Assembly (NCBI GenBank): GCA_025055635.1
Contig: JANWWQ010000004.1
Coordinates: forward strand, 1-64,000
Direction: 5' to 3'
From: Flavobacteriales bacterium
Lineage (GTDB): Bacteria > Bacteroidota > Bacteroidia > CAIKAF01
Length of the DNA stretch: 64,000 nt
The translations under genes were made by a program, and so were the position numbers. This document shows, in pieces, positions 34,972-43,150 of this stretch. The notes under the pieces are model-generated. The model worked only from the letters and a program-made list of their open reading frames with translations, ran no database searches and was not told the origin of the DNA. Each line of letters opens with the position of its first letter. Position 1 is the first letter of the stretch.

Positions 34972-35702
34972 AAAGTGTTTTCCGAAAGTTCGGAACAGTC
35001 TGGATTAAAATTCTGACAAAAAGCCTTCAGCTCCTCCATGGAAGCGGCATCCGATAACCGATAAGCCCCGCTACGGGTGCGTACCAGGCGCTCCAGCACG
35101 GCCACCGTACCCAAGGCATGGCCCAGGTCCCGGGCCAAACTCCGAATGTAGGTACCCTTGGAACAATGGATGTATAGCGATAAATACGGCGAATTCCACT
35201 CCAAAAGCTGCAACCTGAAAATATGAATAGGCCGGGGCTTCAAGGAAAGACTCATTCCTTTTCGGGCCCACTGGTAAGCGCGTCTGCCCTGAATTTTCAC
35301 AGCAGAATAAAGCGGTGGGGTCTGAAATTGTTCTCCTTCAAATTTTCGTAAGGTGTTTTCTATATCAGAGACAGTTAAAAAAGGTATGGGTTTTCGCTCG
35401 TTAACCGGGGTTTCTCGGTCGTGGCTTGGTGTACTTTGCCCTAGGCAAAGGGTGGCTTCATATTCCTTGTCATCGCTAGTGAGACGAGCCAATTCCCTCG
35501 TCAAGGGTCCCGAAGCCAGTACCATCAGACCCTGCGCCAAGGGATCCAGCGTACCGGCATGTCCCACTTTAACACGGCGCTTGAAGTGTCGGCTCAAGCA
35601 TCCATGTAAAAATTTCACTAAATCAAAGGAGGTCCACCCACTGGGTTTATTTAAGAGATAAATCCCCGCTTCGGGCTGGCCTTCAAAGGGAATTTTTGCC
35701 AT
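34968..35702 (-). CDS. truB: tRNA pseudouridine(55) synthase
   Basis: TruB converts U55 of the T loop in most tRNAs to pseudouridine. The 244-residue protein has the family motifs: LNKPSGWTS (residues 17-25), KVGHAGTLDPLAQGLM with the catalytic aspartate (near residue 54), the KEYEATLCLG strand, PPLYSAVKIQGRRAY and a late YIRSLARDLG. It lacks a separate C-terminal PUA domain, as expected for the short form. It begins four bases after the mpl stop and overlaps DUF2490, so the three genes form one unit. Confidence 0.96.
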   Translation of the reverse strand: MAKIPFEGQPEAGIYLLNKPSGWTSFDLVKFLHGCLSRHFKRRVKVGHAGTLDPLAQGLMVLASGPLTRELARLTSDDKEYEATLCLGQSTPSHDRETPVNERKPIPFLTVSDIENTLRKFEGEQFQTPPLYSAVKIQGRRAYQWARKGMSLSLKPRPIHIFRLQLLEWNSPYLSLYIHCSKGTYIRSLARDLGHALGTVAVLERLVRTRSGAYRLSDAASMEELKAFCQNFNPDCSELSENTL

Positions 35703-35706
35703 CTCT

Positions 35707-37068
35707 TCACTTCCGTTCTAATAGTAAACTTTTCCAGGCTAATCCCTGCCAAGAGCCTGAAGACATGAGAAGAAGCACAAAGGGCGAACGCAGAGAGCCC
35801 AATACAGCTTTGGCCAAAGCCTGTGCGTCATGGGCCACTACCTCCACGTCTCCCGCGAAGGCTTCTGCCACCTCGGCAGGAGTGAGGGAAGGAAGTTTTT
35901 TAAGTTCCAAGGCATGGTTGTCGTAAAACACAAAAGCCTTGTCCGCAGGTTCTAAAGTGCGGGCATACAAAGGCAGGTAGTTCCTGGAAAGACTGCTATA
36001 AGTGTGAAGTTCTAAAGCCGCTATGAAATGGTGATGAGGATAACGATGGCGCACGGCCGCCACGGTAGCCCGGACCTTGCTGGGGGCATGGGCAAAATCC
36101 ATGTAAGCCACATCAGGAGCGCGTTCCCAGATTTTCTCCAGCCGACCCCCTGCCCCCTCAAAGGTGGCAAATGCCTGATAAATACACGCATCGCCAAGCC
36201 CCAATCTACGGCACACCGCTCGCACAGCGGCCATATTTTTCAGATTGTGGCGGCCGAAAATATGCGTAGAAATCCGCTCCCCGCTTTCTGTTAAAAAATG
36301 TGGTTCTGCAGTGTTGGAATCGTTAGGAAGTGCCTCGTAACCCACAGCTTCCCAATCCGCTCCCTGAAATTCCGTAACGAGAGACCTAAGTACAGAATCT
36401 TCTAGGTCATAGTACACTGTTGCCCCAGTAGGCAAGCTAGCCAGCCTGCTACGAAAGGCCTCCACGTAGGAGGCCTCGTCCGGATATACATTGGCATGAT
36501 CCCATGCTAAACCAGTTAAGATCAAGTGAGTCGGGTTGTAATGCATGAATTTGGGCCGATTATCCAGAGGAGAAGAAAAATATTCATCTCCCTCAATGAT
36601 AGCTAGGGGGGATGATGGAGAGATGCGTACACTGCGTTCAAAGCCTGCCACGGAACTGCCCACCAAGTAATCAAATGCCCATCCCGCTTGCCGCAAGGTA
36701 TGCATGAGCAGAGCCGTCACAGTAGTCTTACCGTGGCTACCGGCCACGACCACCTGCGGCACTCTCTGCCATTCTCTTCCTAAAAATTCTGGAAAAGACA
36801 TAACGGGTAAGCTGAGCGCTAGGGCTTTCTGCAACTCTGGATTATCAGGACGCGCATGCATGCCCAGCAGGACCAAATCCAGCTCCGATGTGACGCGCTG
36901 CGGATCCCATCCTTCCGTGGAAGGCAAAAGACCTGCCTGAAGCAGCCGGTTGCGCGCCGGATCAAAAATCTGATCGTCTGAACCGCTCACTACATGACCC
37001 AAACGTTGCAATTCCAGAGCCAGCGCATGCATTACAGCACCCCCAATGGCTATCATATGAATCCGCAT
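35707..37068 (-). CDS. mpl: Mur ligase, UDP-MurNAc:tripeptide ligase (Mpl)-like
   Basis: A 453-residue Mur ligase. The Rossmann-like N-terminal domain (MRIHMIAIGGAVMHALALELQ... in short MIAIGG), ATP loop GSHGKTTVTALL (about residues 101-112), EGDEYFSS and the histidine GRHNLKNMAAVRAV are visible. The EGDEY motif and the overall order are those of Mpl, which recycles murein tripeptide onto UDP-MurNAc. Full recycling function was not demonstrated. The start is ATG 37068; a frame extension to 37089 exists, but a TACTTTTG promoter element ends at 37073, making 37068 the likely leaderless start. It is followed by truB after four bases. Confidence 0.9.
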   Translation of the reverse strand: MRIHMIAIGGAVMHALALELQRLGHVVSGSDDQIFDPARNRLLQAGLLPSTEGWDPQRVTSELDLVLLGMHARPDNPELQKALALSLPVMSFPEFLGREWQRVPQVVVAGSHGKTTVTALLMHTLRQAGWAFDYLVGSSVAGFERSVRISPSSPLAIIEGDEYFSSPLDNRPKFMHYNPTHLILTGLAWDHANVYPDEASYVEAFRSRLASLPTGATVYYDLEDSVLRSLVTEFQGADWEAVGYEALPNDSNTAEPHFLTESGERISTHIFGRHNLKNMAAVRAVCRRLGLGDACIYQAFATFEGAGGRLEKIWERAPDVAYMDFAHAPSKVRATVAAVRHRYPHHHFIAALELHTYSSLSRNYLPLYARTLEPADKAFVFYDNHALELKKLPSLTPAEVAEAFAGDVEVVAHDAQALAKAVLGSLRSPFVLLLMSSGSWQGLAWKSLLLERK

Positions 37069-37072
37069 GGCC

Positions 37073-37080
37073 CAAAAGTA
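37073..37080 (-). promoter_or_regulatory. -7 promoter element of mpl-truB
   Basis: TACTTTTG on the minus strand, four bases before ATG 37068. It lies inside the longest possible reading frame of mpl, which argues against the upstream start. No clear -33 TTTG was found. Confidence 0.6.
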
Positions 37081-37171
37081 AATTGCCAAAAACCCATCCC
37101 CTTCCCATGAAGTCTTTGAAAAATGGTATGCAAGCAGACAACTTTTTTCATACTTTTACCATCAGGATTTG

Positions 37172-38668
37172 ATGATGAAAATTTTACGGACAAATTTCTT
37201 TCTGATACTGGTTATTCTTTGGATTACAAAAACTGAGGGGCATGGACAAAATGTAGGAATTGGAACCAACACTCCTGACAATTCAGCCATCCTGCACCTG
37301 GAAAGCACCACGATGGGTTTCCTTCCTCCACGCATGACTTACGCCCAGCGTGATGCCATCGTCAATCCTGCCCAGGGCCTTGTGGTTTTCATCACCGAAG
37401 ACAGTACACTGCAATTCTGGAATGGCGCCTGCTGGCTGAAAAGCTTCCAGGAAAGCTGTAATAGTTGTCATTTCACAGTCAACCCCTCCGCGCCTTCCGA
37501 CACCATTGACCGCACCATTACGGACAGTTGTTCAGTAACCCTGCAACTTACCCAAACCAACGGGGTGCCCCAGAATATTATTTTCAATGTGGCTTCCGTA
37601 CTTCCCAACGGGATGAGTGTGACCATTAGCCCTAATCCGCTGATGTCCACTGGTCAGGCCACTATTACCGTCCATGTAACACCCTTCACTCCGGCCGGCC
37701 TCCACACGGTTATTATTCAAGCTTTCTGTGGACAACAACTCCAAACAATCGTTTATTCCGTGTATGTGGAACCCTGTTACCTGTTAGATGTATTCAATTC
37801 TACCCAGAATTATGATGTGGCAGTGAATCTATACTCCACCTATCCGAATGCGCCTACCAACTCCCCCGTATGCGTCCATGTGACTGTACATCCTGGTGTA
37901 GAGATAACAAGCAACACAACATCTCTTCCTGCATTTACCACAGGCAACTTACCTGCGGGTTCTGTTGTAGGTATAACCAACAACGGGAATATAATCGGGC
38001 GCGGAGGCAATGGCGGTCAAGCCTACAGTCCTTCGGCCGGTACGACAGGGGAAGGATTTCCAGGGGGCACGGCCATAGAGCTCACTACTGCTACAACCAT
38101 TCAGAACAACTTCAACATATTCGGCGGGGGAGGTGGCGGCAATGCCATGGCCTTCCAAATTAGCTGGACGCCCCCTGCCCCCGCCAATATTGTGACATTA
38201 GGAATATTTGTGGGGGCTGGAGGTGGTGGAGGAGCGGGTAACGGCCTGGGAGGTCAGGCACCAGGAGGCATTGTGGGATTGTCCTATTACGTTAATGGTC
38301 TTAATGGTACAGGAGGCCAGTTTGGCGTGGGCGGCCAAGGCGGTATTCTCAACTTTCCCATACCGGTTAACTTGGGGCCCGTCACCATAAGCTTGTCGCC
38401 CAACGCTGTAGGAGGTAACGGTGGCGGATATGGTTATCCGGGCACTCAGGGCTATTTTAACCTCCTTGTGAGCGCCTCTATTACTATTAACCTTCCATTT
38501 TTGGGGACAGTAACTGTTCCTGTTGTGAACAATGTGCCCATTCCTTTGCCGGTGCCTCCCCCGCCTCCCGGAGCCGGAGGGTACGCTATCAAGCGCAACG
38601 GCAATCCAGTGAACATCCCCGATAACTTTTACACCAATTCTAACCTGCGCGGACAGGTAGGCAACTGA
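37172..38668 (+). CDS. Glycine-rich secreted protein with tail-fibre-like N-terminus
   Basis: The product is about 498 residues. After a signal peptide (about residues 1-26) comes a segment frequent in Bacteroidota secreted proteins: NVGIGTNTPDNSAILHLES then TMGFLPPRMT and a QRDAI/NPAQGLVVF strand. A beta-rich middle part (about 95-270) follows. The last 230 residues are rich in glycine (GGGGGGNA, GAGGGGGAG, GGNGGG) with proline runs. No T9SS sorting domain is visible, so export route and location are unclear. No function can be given. ATG 37172 or 37175 are both suitable starts. The next gene starts two bases after its stop, so they are probably co-transcribed. Confidence 0.7.
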   Translation: MMKILRTNFFLILVILWITKTEGHGQNVGIGTNTPDNSAILHLESTTMGFLPPRMTYAQRDAIVNPAQGLVVFITEDSTLQFWNGACWLKSFQESCNSCHFTVNPSAPSDTIDRTITDSCSVTLQLTQTNGVPQNIIFNVASVLPNGMSVTISPNPLMSTGQATITVHVTPFTPAGLHTVIIQAFCGQQLQTIVYSVYVEPCYLLDVFNSTQNYDVAVNLYSTYPNAPTNSPVCVHVTVHPGVEITSNTTSLPAFTTGNLPAGSVVGITNNGNIIGRGGNGGQAYSPSAGTTGEGFPGGTAIELTTATTIQNNFNIFGGGGGGNAMAFQISWTPPAPANIVTLGIFVGAGGGGGAGNGLGGQAPGGIVGLSYYVNGLNGTGGQFGVGGQGGILNFPIPVNLGPVTISLSPNAVGGNGGGYGYPGTQGYFNLLVSASITINLPFLGTVTVPVVNNVPIPLPVPPPPPGAGGYAIKRNGNPVNIPDNFYTNSNLRGQVGN

Positions 38669-38670
38669 TT

Positions 38671-39309
38671 ATGGCCATGAAACATTTCATTAATTTTCTT
38701 ATTTTTATTCCAGCCGCTCTGTGGGGTCAGAGCTTTGAAGGCGTTCTGCACCTGGAGGCCCTGAATTATTCTGCGGGCGAAGCAGCCCAAATCACCTGGT
38801 ACATAGGAGCGGCAGGTCAACGCCTGGATTATCAAATAAAAACCCAAGAAGGTCAAGGGCAATATAGTATATTCTTTCCCAAGGGAGACTTGAACGCTTA
38901 CATGACCGCCGAAGGCAACGGGGAAAAACGGCTTTATACCATTCCTCCCAGCCTGGCCGATCCTTCCAATCCCATGAACCAGCTGTTTTTTGCCCGGGAA
39001 ACGGGTAATCGGGCGCCCAAAGGCCGTTTTGATGCCCGCGAGGTGCATATCCAGGGTACCCAGGGGCACGTGGAATGCTGGGTGGCCGACGTTCCAGGGC
39101 TCACTGTAAACGATTTTCCCCAGATGCTGCAAGGCCGTGGGGCCATTCGGGCCCTTCTGGCTCAAAATATCAGTGGGATACCCATAGAGCTCACGGCTTA
39201 TAACCCCGAAGGTAAGGCCCTCTTCCATCAAAAAATTATTTCCGTAGAACCTGGTAAGGTTAATGAAAGCCTTCTTAAAATCCCCGAAGGCTATACCCGA
39301 ATTGAATAG
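38671..39309 (+). CDS. DUF4412-like secreted protein
   Basis: This 212-residue protein has a signal peptide (MAMKHFINFLIFIPAALWGQ) and the pattern of DUF4412: an early beta strand FEGVLHLEALNY, then ITWYIGAAGQRLDYQ, and the closing ISVEPGKVNESLLKIPEGYTRI. DUF4412 proteins are periplasmic or outer-membrane associated, resemble the lipoprotein-carrier fold, and have no known function. It is two bases downstream of the glycine-rich gene and may work with it. Assignment to DUF4412 is by pattern and moderately sure. Confidence 0.7.
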   Translation: MAMKHFINFLIFIPAALWGQSFEGVLHLEALNYSAGEAAQITWYIGAAGQRLDYQIKTQEGQGQYSIFFPKGDLNAYMTAEGNGEKRLYTIPPSLADPSNPMNQLFFARETGNRAPKGRFDAREVHIQGTQGHVECWVADVPGLTVNDFPQMLQGRGAIRALLAQNISGIPIELTAYNPEGKALFHQKIISVEPGKVNESLLKIPEGYTRIE

Positions 39310-39811
39310 CAGAAAACAGAACACCCTGAATGAATCTGCAAAAGCAATCTAGGGCTGGCTTTTAAAAGTTAGTTGGTATTAGTTGGAAATTGTTTTGTTT
39401 TGGTTCAACTTTGAAAGGGTTAACCTAAAAACATTATAGAGGTTGGTCCATTGATTTAAACAGGTCATTAAAATCATTCAATTCTCAATTAATTAAATGT
39501 TTTATTTTTGGTAATTGTTTTGTTTTTTGTTATTTTTTCGCTTCAGGCCGCATAAATTAGAAGTCAAAAATTTAATTTCGGCGAGTGACAGGCCTGCGAA
39601 TAGGGTTGCTAGTGTGTGTTATTGAAATAAAATAAATTTTACAGCTACACGTAAAAGCTATAATTATAATTATTTAAAATTTAGAAATCTTAGTTTAATC
39701 AGTTTTCAAAAACCGTAAAACTAAAATCTGATTAAAGCATGTTTCAAAGGACTTTTAATTAAGCATTCTTTGTGTACTGAAATGATAAATACCGCACAAA
39801 GGAATTTTTCA
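39310..39811. other. AT-rich intergenic region
   Basis: About 500 bases, strongly AT-rich, between convergent genes. It includes runs of T with G (for example around 39390-39410 and 39510-39535). No RNA gene, repeat family or protein was recognised. Confidence 0.5.
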
Positions 39812-40510
39812 CTAATCTTCAATCAAATTCTCCTCCCTGAATGATAAATAGCCATTAGCGGTTATGATTAAGTGATCTAAGAAACGAATTTCCAAACTTT
39901 TTGCACCGGCCACAAGTTTTTTGGTGAGCAGGATATCCTGTTCGCTGGCCTGGAGTTGTCCGGAAGGATGATTGTGGGCCACCAGAATGCCCGTGGCTTT
40001 ATGCATCAAGGCAAGTCGAAACACCACCTTGGGATCTACCACCACCTGGGTGAGGCCGCCCATGGCCACATATTCCACATGTTTGATTTGATTCTGATTG
40101 TTGGTCAGGGCCACAAGAAAATGTTCCCGATCATGGTCTTCCAGATAACTACGCAAAGCCTCATAGGCCAGTTGGCTGGAGGATATACGGAGCTTAGAGG
40201 GCAGGCTATCCCTCTGACGGCGGCGACCTAATTCCAAGGCGGCCAAGAGTGTAACGGCCTTTTTCGGCCCCACCCCTTTTATTTGGCTCAGGTCATCTAC
40301 TGTAAGGCGACTGAGTTCTGCAATGGAATTGTGGTATTTCTTTAGAAGATCCCGGGCCACATCCAGGGCTGATTTTTCAGCGGTGCCGGTGTTGAGAAGG
40401 ATGGCCAAAAGCTCGGCATCACTGAGGGCCTGTGGTCCCTTCATGATAAATTTTTCCCGGGGTCTTTCGTCTTTAGCCCACAGCTTAATGGGTGTCCTGG
40501 ATTCCCCCAT
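39812..40510 (-). CDS. radC: RadC family JAB-domain protein
   Basis: At 232 residues this is a full-length RadC/UPF0758 protein. The N-terminal helix-hairpin-helix part contains LLAILLNTGT and LSQIKGVGPKKAVTLLAALELG; the C-terminal JAB/MPN metalloprotease-like domain has the JAMM motif as HNHPSG followed by S-x-x-D (SEQDILLTKKL) and an early EHFLVALTNN. The zinc site looks intact. Despite its name, the family's repair role is disputed; some members occur with mobile elements. Here it sits with housekeeping genes and appears chromosomal. It is in tandem with rpsT on the same strand, 61 bases away. Confidence 0.93.
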   Translation of the reverse strand: MGESRTPIKLWAKDERPREKFIMKGPQALSDAELLAILLNTGTAEKSALDVARDLLKKYHNSIAELSRLTVDDLSQIKGVGPKKAVTLLAALELGRRRQRDSLPSKLRISSSQLAYEALRSYLEDHDREHFLVALTNNQNQIKHVEYVAMGGLTQVVVDPKVVFRLALMHKATGILVAHNHPSGQLQASEQDILLTKKLVAGAKSLEIRFLDHLIITANGYLSFREENLIED

Positions 40511-40571
40511 CCTCCAAAAATAAAAACTACCCTTAAGGGGTAGATGAGAAAAATTCCACTAACGCAGCCTT

Positions 40572-40826
40572 TTATGGTAAAGCCTGCACTTTGCGGGCTA
40601 ATTTGGATTTCAGGTTGGCCGCCTTGTTTCTGTGGATTATATGCTTTTTAGCTAATTTATCTAAAAGGGATGTCACCTTGGGCAAGAGTTTAGCAGCTTC
40701 TTCCTTAGAGTGGGCGGCTCGGATTTTTTTTATTAAAGTACGCGCCGTGGTCTTCTGGTAGCGGTTGCGCAAGCGCTTGGCAGCGCTGCTCCGCATAGCC
40801 TTGGCAGTGTGTTTGTGGTTAGGCAT
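40572..40826 (-). CDS. rpsT: 30S ribosomal protein S20
   Basis: S20 is an 84-residue primary 16S rRNA binding protein of the small subunit. The N-terminus MPNHKHTAKAMRSSAAKRLRNRYQ in part (KAMRSSAAKRLRNR) and the rest, three basic alpha helices with KLAKKHIIHRNKAANLKSKLA, are typical. The start lies only five bases downstream of the 3' end of tRNA-Glu, so the two must share a transcript unless a promoter lies inside the tRNA. RNase processing at the tRNA 3' end would generate the rpsT mRNA 5' end. Confidence 0.97.
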   Translation of the reverse strand: MPNHKHTAKAMRSSAAKRLRNRYQKTTARTLIKKIRAAHSKEEAAKLLPKVTSLLDKLAKKHIIHRNKAANLKSKLARKVQALP

Positions 40827-40831
40827 CTTTG

Positions 40832-40903
40832 TAGCCCATAGGGGAATCGAACCCCTGTTTCAAGAATGAAAATCTTGCGTCCTAACCCCTAGACGAATGG
40901 GCC
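40832..40903 (-). tRNA. tRNA-Glu (anticodon TTC)
   Basis: The 72-base gene folds as a cloverleaf on the minus strand: acceptor GGCCCAT/ATGGGCT (one G-U), anticodon stem CAAGA/TCTTG with loop TTTTCAT giving anticodon TTC, and T arm CAGGGGTTCGATTCCCCTA in part. The CCA end is not encoded. A strong promoter lies 15-45 bases upstream. Confidence 0.97.
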
Positions 40904-40917
40904 ACTTTTACGGACTG

Positions 40918-40948
40918 CAAAGGTAATAAACTTTTCAATATTTCCAAA
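40918..40948 (-). promoter_or_regulatory. Promoter of tRNA-Glu-rpsT
   Basis: On the minus strand TTTG (40948-40945) and TACCTTTG (40925-40918) are spaced by 19 bases, a perfect Bacteroidota promoter. It is back-to-back with the plus-strand promoter at 40955-40984. Confidence 0.75.
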
Positions 40949-40954
40949 AAATCT

Positions 40955-40984
40955 TTTGGCCTTTTAGTAGGCCTTCTACTTTTG
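40955..40984 (+). promoter_or_regulatory. Promoter of the nucleoid-associated protein gene
   Basis: TTTG at 40955-40958 and TACTTTTG at 40977-40984 are 18 bases apart. The ATG at 40990 follows after five bases, so the mRNA should be leaderless. Confidence 0.7.
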
Positions 40985-40989
40985 CGACC

Positions 40990-42033
40990 ATGTTAATAGA
41001 TCTCACCAAAGCTGAAATAGCATCGCTCATCATCCACCGGGTGGGTAGCAGCTACCTGGGGGAAGAATTGGTGTTGTCCGAAAAAGAAACGCCAGTGCAC
41101 GATGAGGAGCTGGCGGGCGCGTTGTACCATTTTTTTCTGAAACCCTTGGACACACGGGCCCTGTATCAATTCCAGAAGGATAAGGGGCGCACTGTTTTGG
41201 AAGCTGCTCGCAGCGTATTTGCTTCTTCTAAGCAATTCTATAAGGTTTCCCACACCCTGGCCAAATATCTTTATCACGTATCCAGTCATCCGAAAATTAA
41301 ATCGGGCGATCTATACGTAGTGCATTACCAGGGGGTGCGCGTGGGCGATGAAGAAGTGGAAGGACTGGGTATTTTCAAAACAGAACACCGAGATCGATTT
41401 GTTACGCTACAGGAAAAGCCCCAAACCATTAGTCTTTCGCTGGCTGAGGGAATCTTGTTACATAAATTGGACAAGGGCTGTCTTGTATTGAATGTGCCTT
41501 CAGACAATGATACATTATTCAGTCTATGCGTGGACAAAAGCAACCCACTGAACGACGCGGCCTTCTGGCGGGAAGAGTTTTTGGGTTTGGAGCGCGTGCC
41601 CGATGAGCGCTATATCAGCGAGTCTTTCCAGGAGATGGTGAAGATATTTACCGAAAATGCAAGGTTAGGCGATGTGCCGCTGGAGCCGGCCCGGAAGGCA
41701 GCTATCCTCAGCCGCAGCGCCGATTTCTTCAAGGAGGCTCCCGTACTGGATAACGCCCTTTTTGAACAGAACGTTCTGCAAGAACCGGCTATCATTGAGG
41801 AATTCCGGGATTTCCGCCGATCATATGAAGAAGCTTTCCGTCTACCGCCGGCCGACGGTGTGGAAATTCCCCTAGAAAGCCGCAAATCTGCTCAGAGGAA
41901 GTTTAAGAGTGTCATTAAGCTGGACAAAAATTTCCATATTTATATCCATGGCCCAGAACATTTGATAGAGAGGGGCTTTGATGAAAGCCGGGGCCTGCAT
42001 TATTATAAGTTATATTTTGAAACAGAGCAATAA
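40990..42033 (+). CDS. Nucleoid-associated protein (NdpA/YejK family)
   Basis: This 347-residue protein matches the 37-kDa nucleoid-associated protein family. Visible features are the N-terminal IASLIIHRVGSS, the internal LYVVHYQGVR, the FKTEHRDRFV region, KGCLVLNVPS, AAFWREEFLGL and the terminal RGLHYYKLYF. E. coli YejK binds topoisomerase IV and is nucleoid located. The gene is single, convergent with nothing close, and preceded by a promoter only five bases away from the ATG. Nothing unusual is seen in the sequence. The family is firm. Confidence 0.88.
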   Translation: MLIDLTKAEIASLIIHRVGSSYLGEELVLSEKETPVHDEELAGALYHFFLKPLDTRALYQFQKDKGRTVLEAARSVFASSKQFYKVSHTLAKYLYHVSSHPKIKSGDLYVVHYQGVRVGDEEVEGLGIFKTEHRDRFVTLQEKPQTISLSLAEGILLHKLDKGCLVLNVPSDNDTLFSLCVDKSNPLNDAAFWREEFLGLERVPDERYISESFQEMVKIFTENARLGDVPLEPARKAAILSRSADFFKEAPVLDNALFEQNVLQEPAIIEEFRDFRRSYEEAFRLPPADGVEIPLESRKSAQRKFKSVIKLDKNFHIYIHGPEHLIERGFDESRGLHYYKLYFETEQ

Positions 42034-42151
42034 ATCTTTGAAATTTTATTTCTTTTCTGTTGAGGCCCAAAAAGTCATTGCAACAGCTCTCTTCTTCGGG
42101 AGTTAGGGATATTCTAGTATTTATTAAATTCGCAATACTTCTATTATAGAA

Positions 42152-43150
42152 ATGCAAGAAGGAGAATTTCCGGTAATATTTTCCTTTTATCGCTACTTGA
42201 AAATAAATGATCCTTTCCATTTTGCTAACTTAATGAGGGAAGGATTGGACAGATTGGGTGTAAAGGGACGGATATATGTGGCCTACGAAGGGGTCAACGG
42301 GCAAGCATGTTGTGAAGGTACGCGTTTTGAGGATGTAAGAGCCTTCCTGTATTCCATGCCAGGCCTGGAAGGTATGCGCCTGAACCGGGCCATAGAGGAA
42401 AGCGGAGTAGCATTCCGAAAGCTTCACGTGAGGGTCAGACCAAAAATTGTGGCCGATGGCCTGGATGATCGTTCGTTTGATCCCACGCGTTGCGGCACGT
42501 ACCTGGATGCGGAGGCCTTCAACCGACTCACAGATTCTACCGACACCCTTGTCGTGGACATGCGTAACCATTATGAATATGCTGTTGGTCATTTTGAAAA
42601 CGCTATAGGATTGGAGGCTGAAACATTCCGTGAAGCATTGCCCGAAGCCCTAGAAAAGCTGAAGGGAGCCCGCCACAAGCCCATCGTACTCTACTGCACC
42701 GGCGGTATCCGCTGCGAAAAAGCCTCGGCTTGGCTAAAGCATCATGGATTTGAAAAGGTGTATCAACTGGAGGGTGGTATCATCGAGTATGTACGCCAAG
42801 TCAAGGAAAAGGGCCTGAAAAACAAATTCCGAGGCGTGAACTTTGTATTTGATGACCGTCTGATTGAAAGAGTCTCTTCGGAGGTAATCAGCCGCTGTCA
42901 ACAATGCGGCACTCCTACAGCCCGCCTGGTGAACTGTAAAAACGACGGCTGCCATTTGCTATTCATTCAGTGCGAAACCTGCGGCCAAAAGTTTGGCAAC
43001 TGTTGCAGTACAGTATGCCGTACCGTCATCAGCCTTCCTCCCGCCGTACAGAAACTTCTCCGCTCCAGACTTAGCAAAGGCCGAATGGTGCACGGCCACT
43101 TCCGGCATCCACGGTTCAAGCTCATCAAAGGGTATTGCCATGCGTCTTGA
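42152..43150 (+). CDS. trhO: tRNA uridine(34) hydroxylase TrhO (rhodanese family)
   Basis: TrhO/YceA installs the 5-hydroxyl group on U34 of certain tRNAs, using oxygen. The 332-residue protein has an N-terminal acylphosphatase-like domain (GRIYVAYEGVNGQA near residue 40), a rhodanese domain with catalytic cysteine in LYCTGGIRCEKASAWL (about residue 180), the LEGGIIEYVRQV segment and a C-terminal cysteine-rich part (CQQCGTP, CKNDGCHLLFIQC, CGQKFGNCCS) fit for metal binding. All are standard. The downstream PKD protein gene starts within its last codons (11-base overlap). Confidence 0.93.
   Translation: MQEGEFPVIFSFYRYLKINDPFHFANLMREGLDRLGVKGRIYVAYEGVNGQACCEGTRFEDVRAFLYSMPGLEGMRLNRAIEESGVAFRKLHVRVRPKIVADGLDDRSFDPTRCGTYLDAEAFNRLTDSTDTLVVDMRNHYEYAVGHFENAIGLEAETFREALPEALEKLKGARHKPIVLYCTGGIRCEKASAWLKHHGFEKVYQLEGGIIEYVRQVKEKGLKNKFRGVNFVFDDRLIERVSSEVISRCQQCGTPTARLVNCKNDGCHLLFIQCETCGQKFGNCCSTVCRTVISLPPAVQKLLRSRLSKGRMVHGHFRHPRFKLIKGYCHAS

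Noticed and set aside
42993..43139. Upstream extension of the PKD protein frame.
   Set aside because: It lies wholly inside trhO in another frame and has no signal peptide; ATG 43140 has one.
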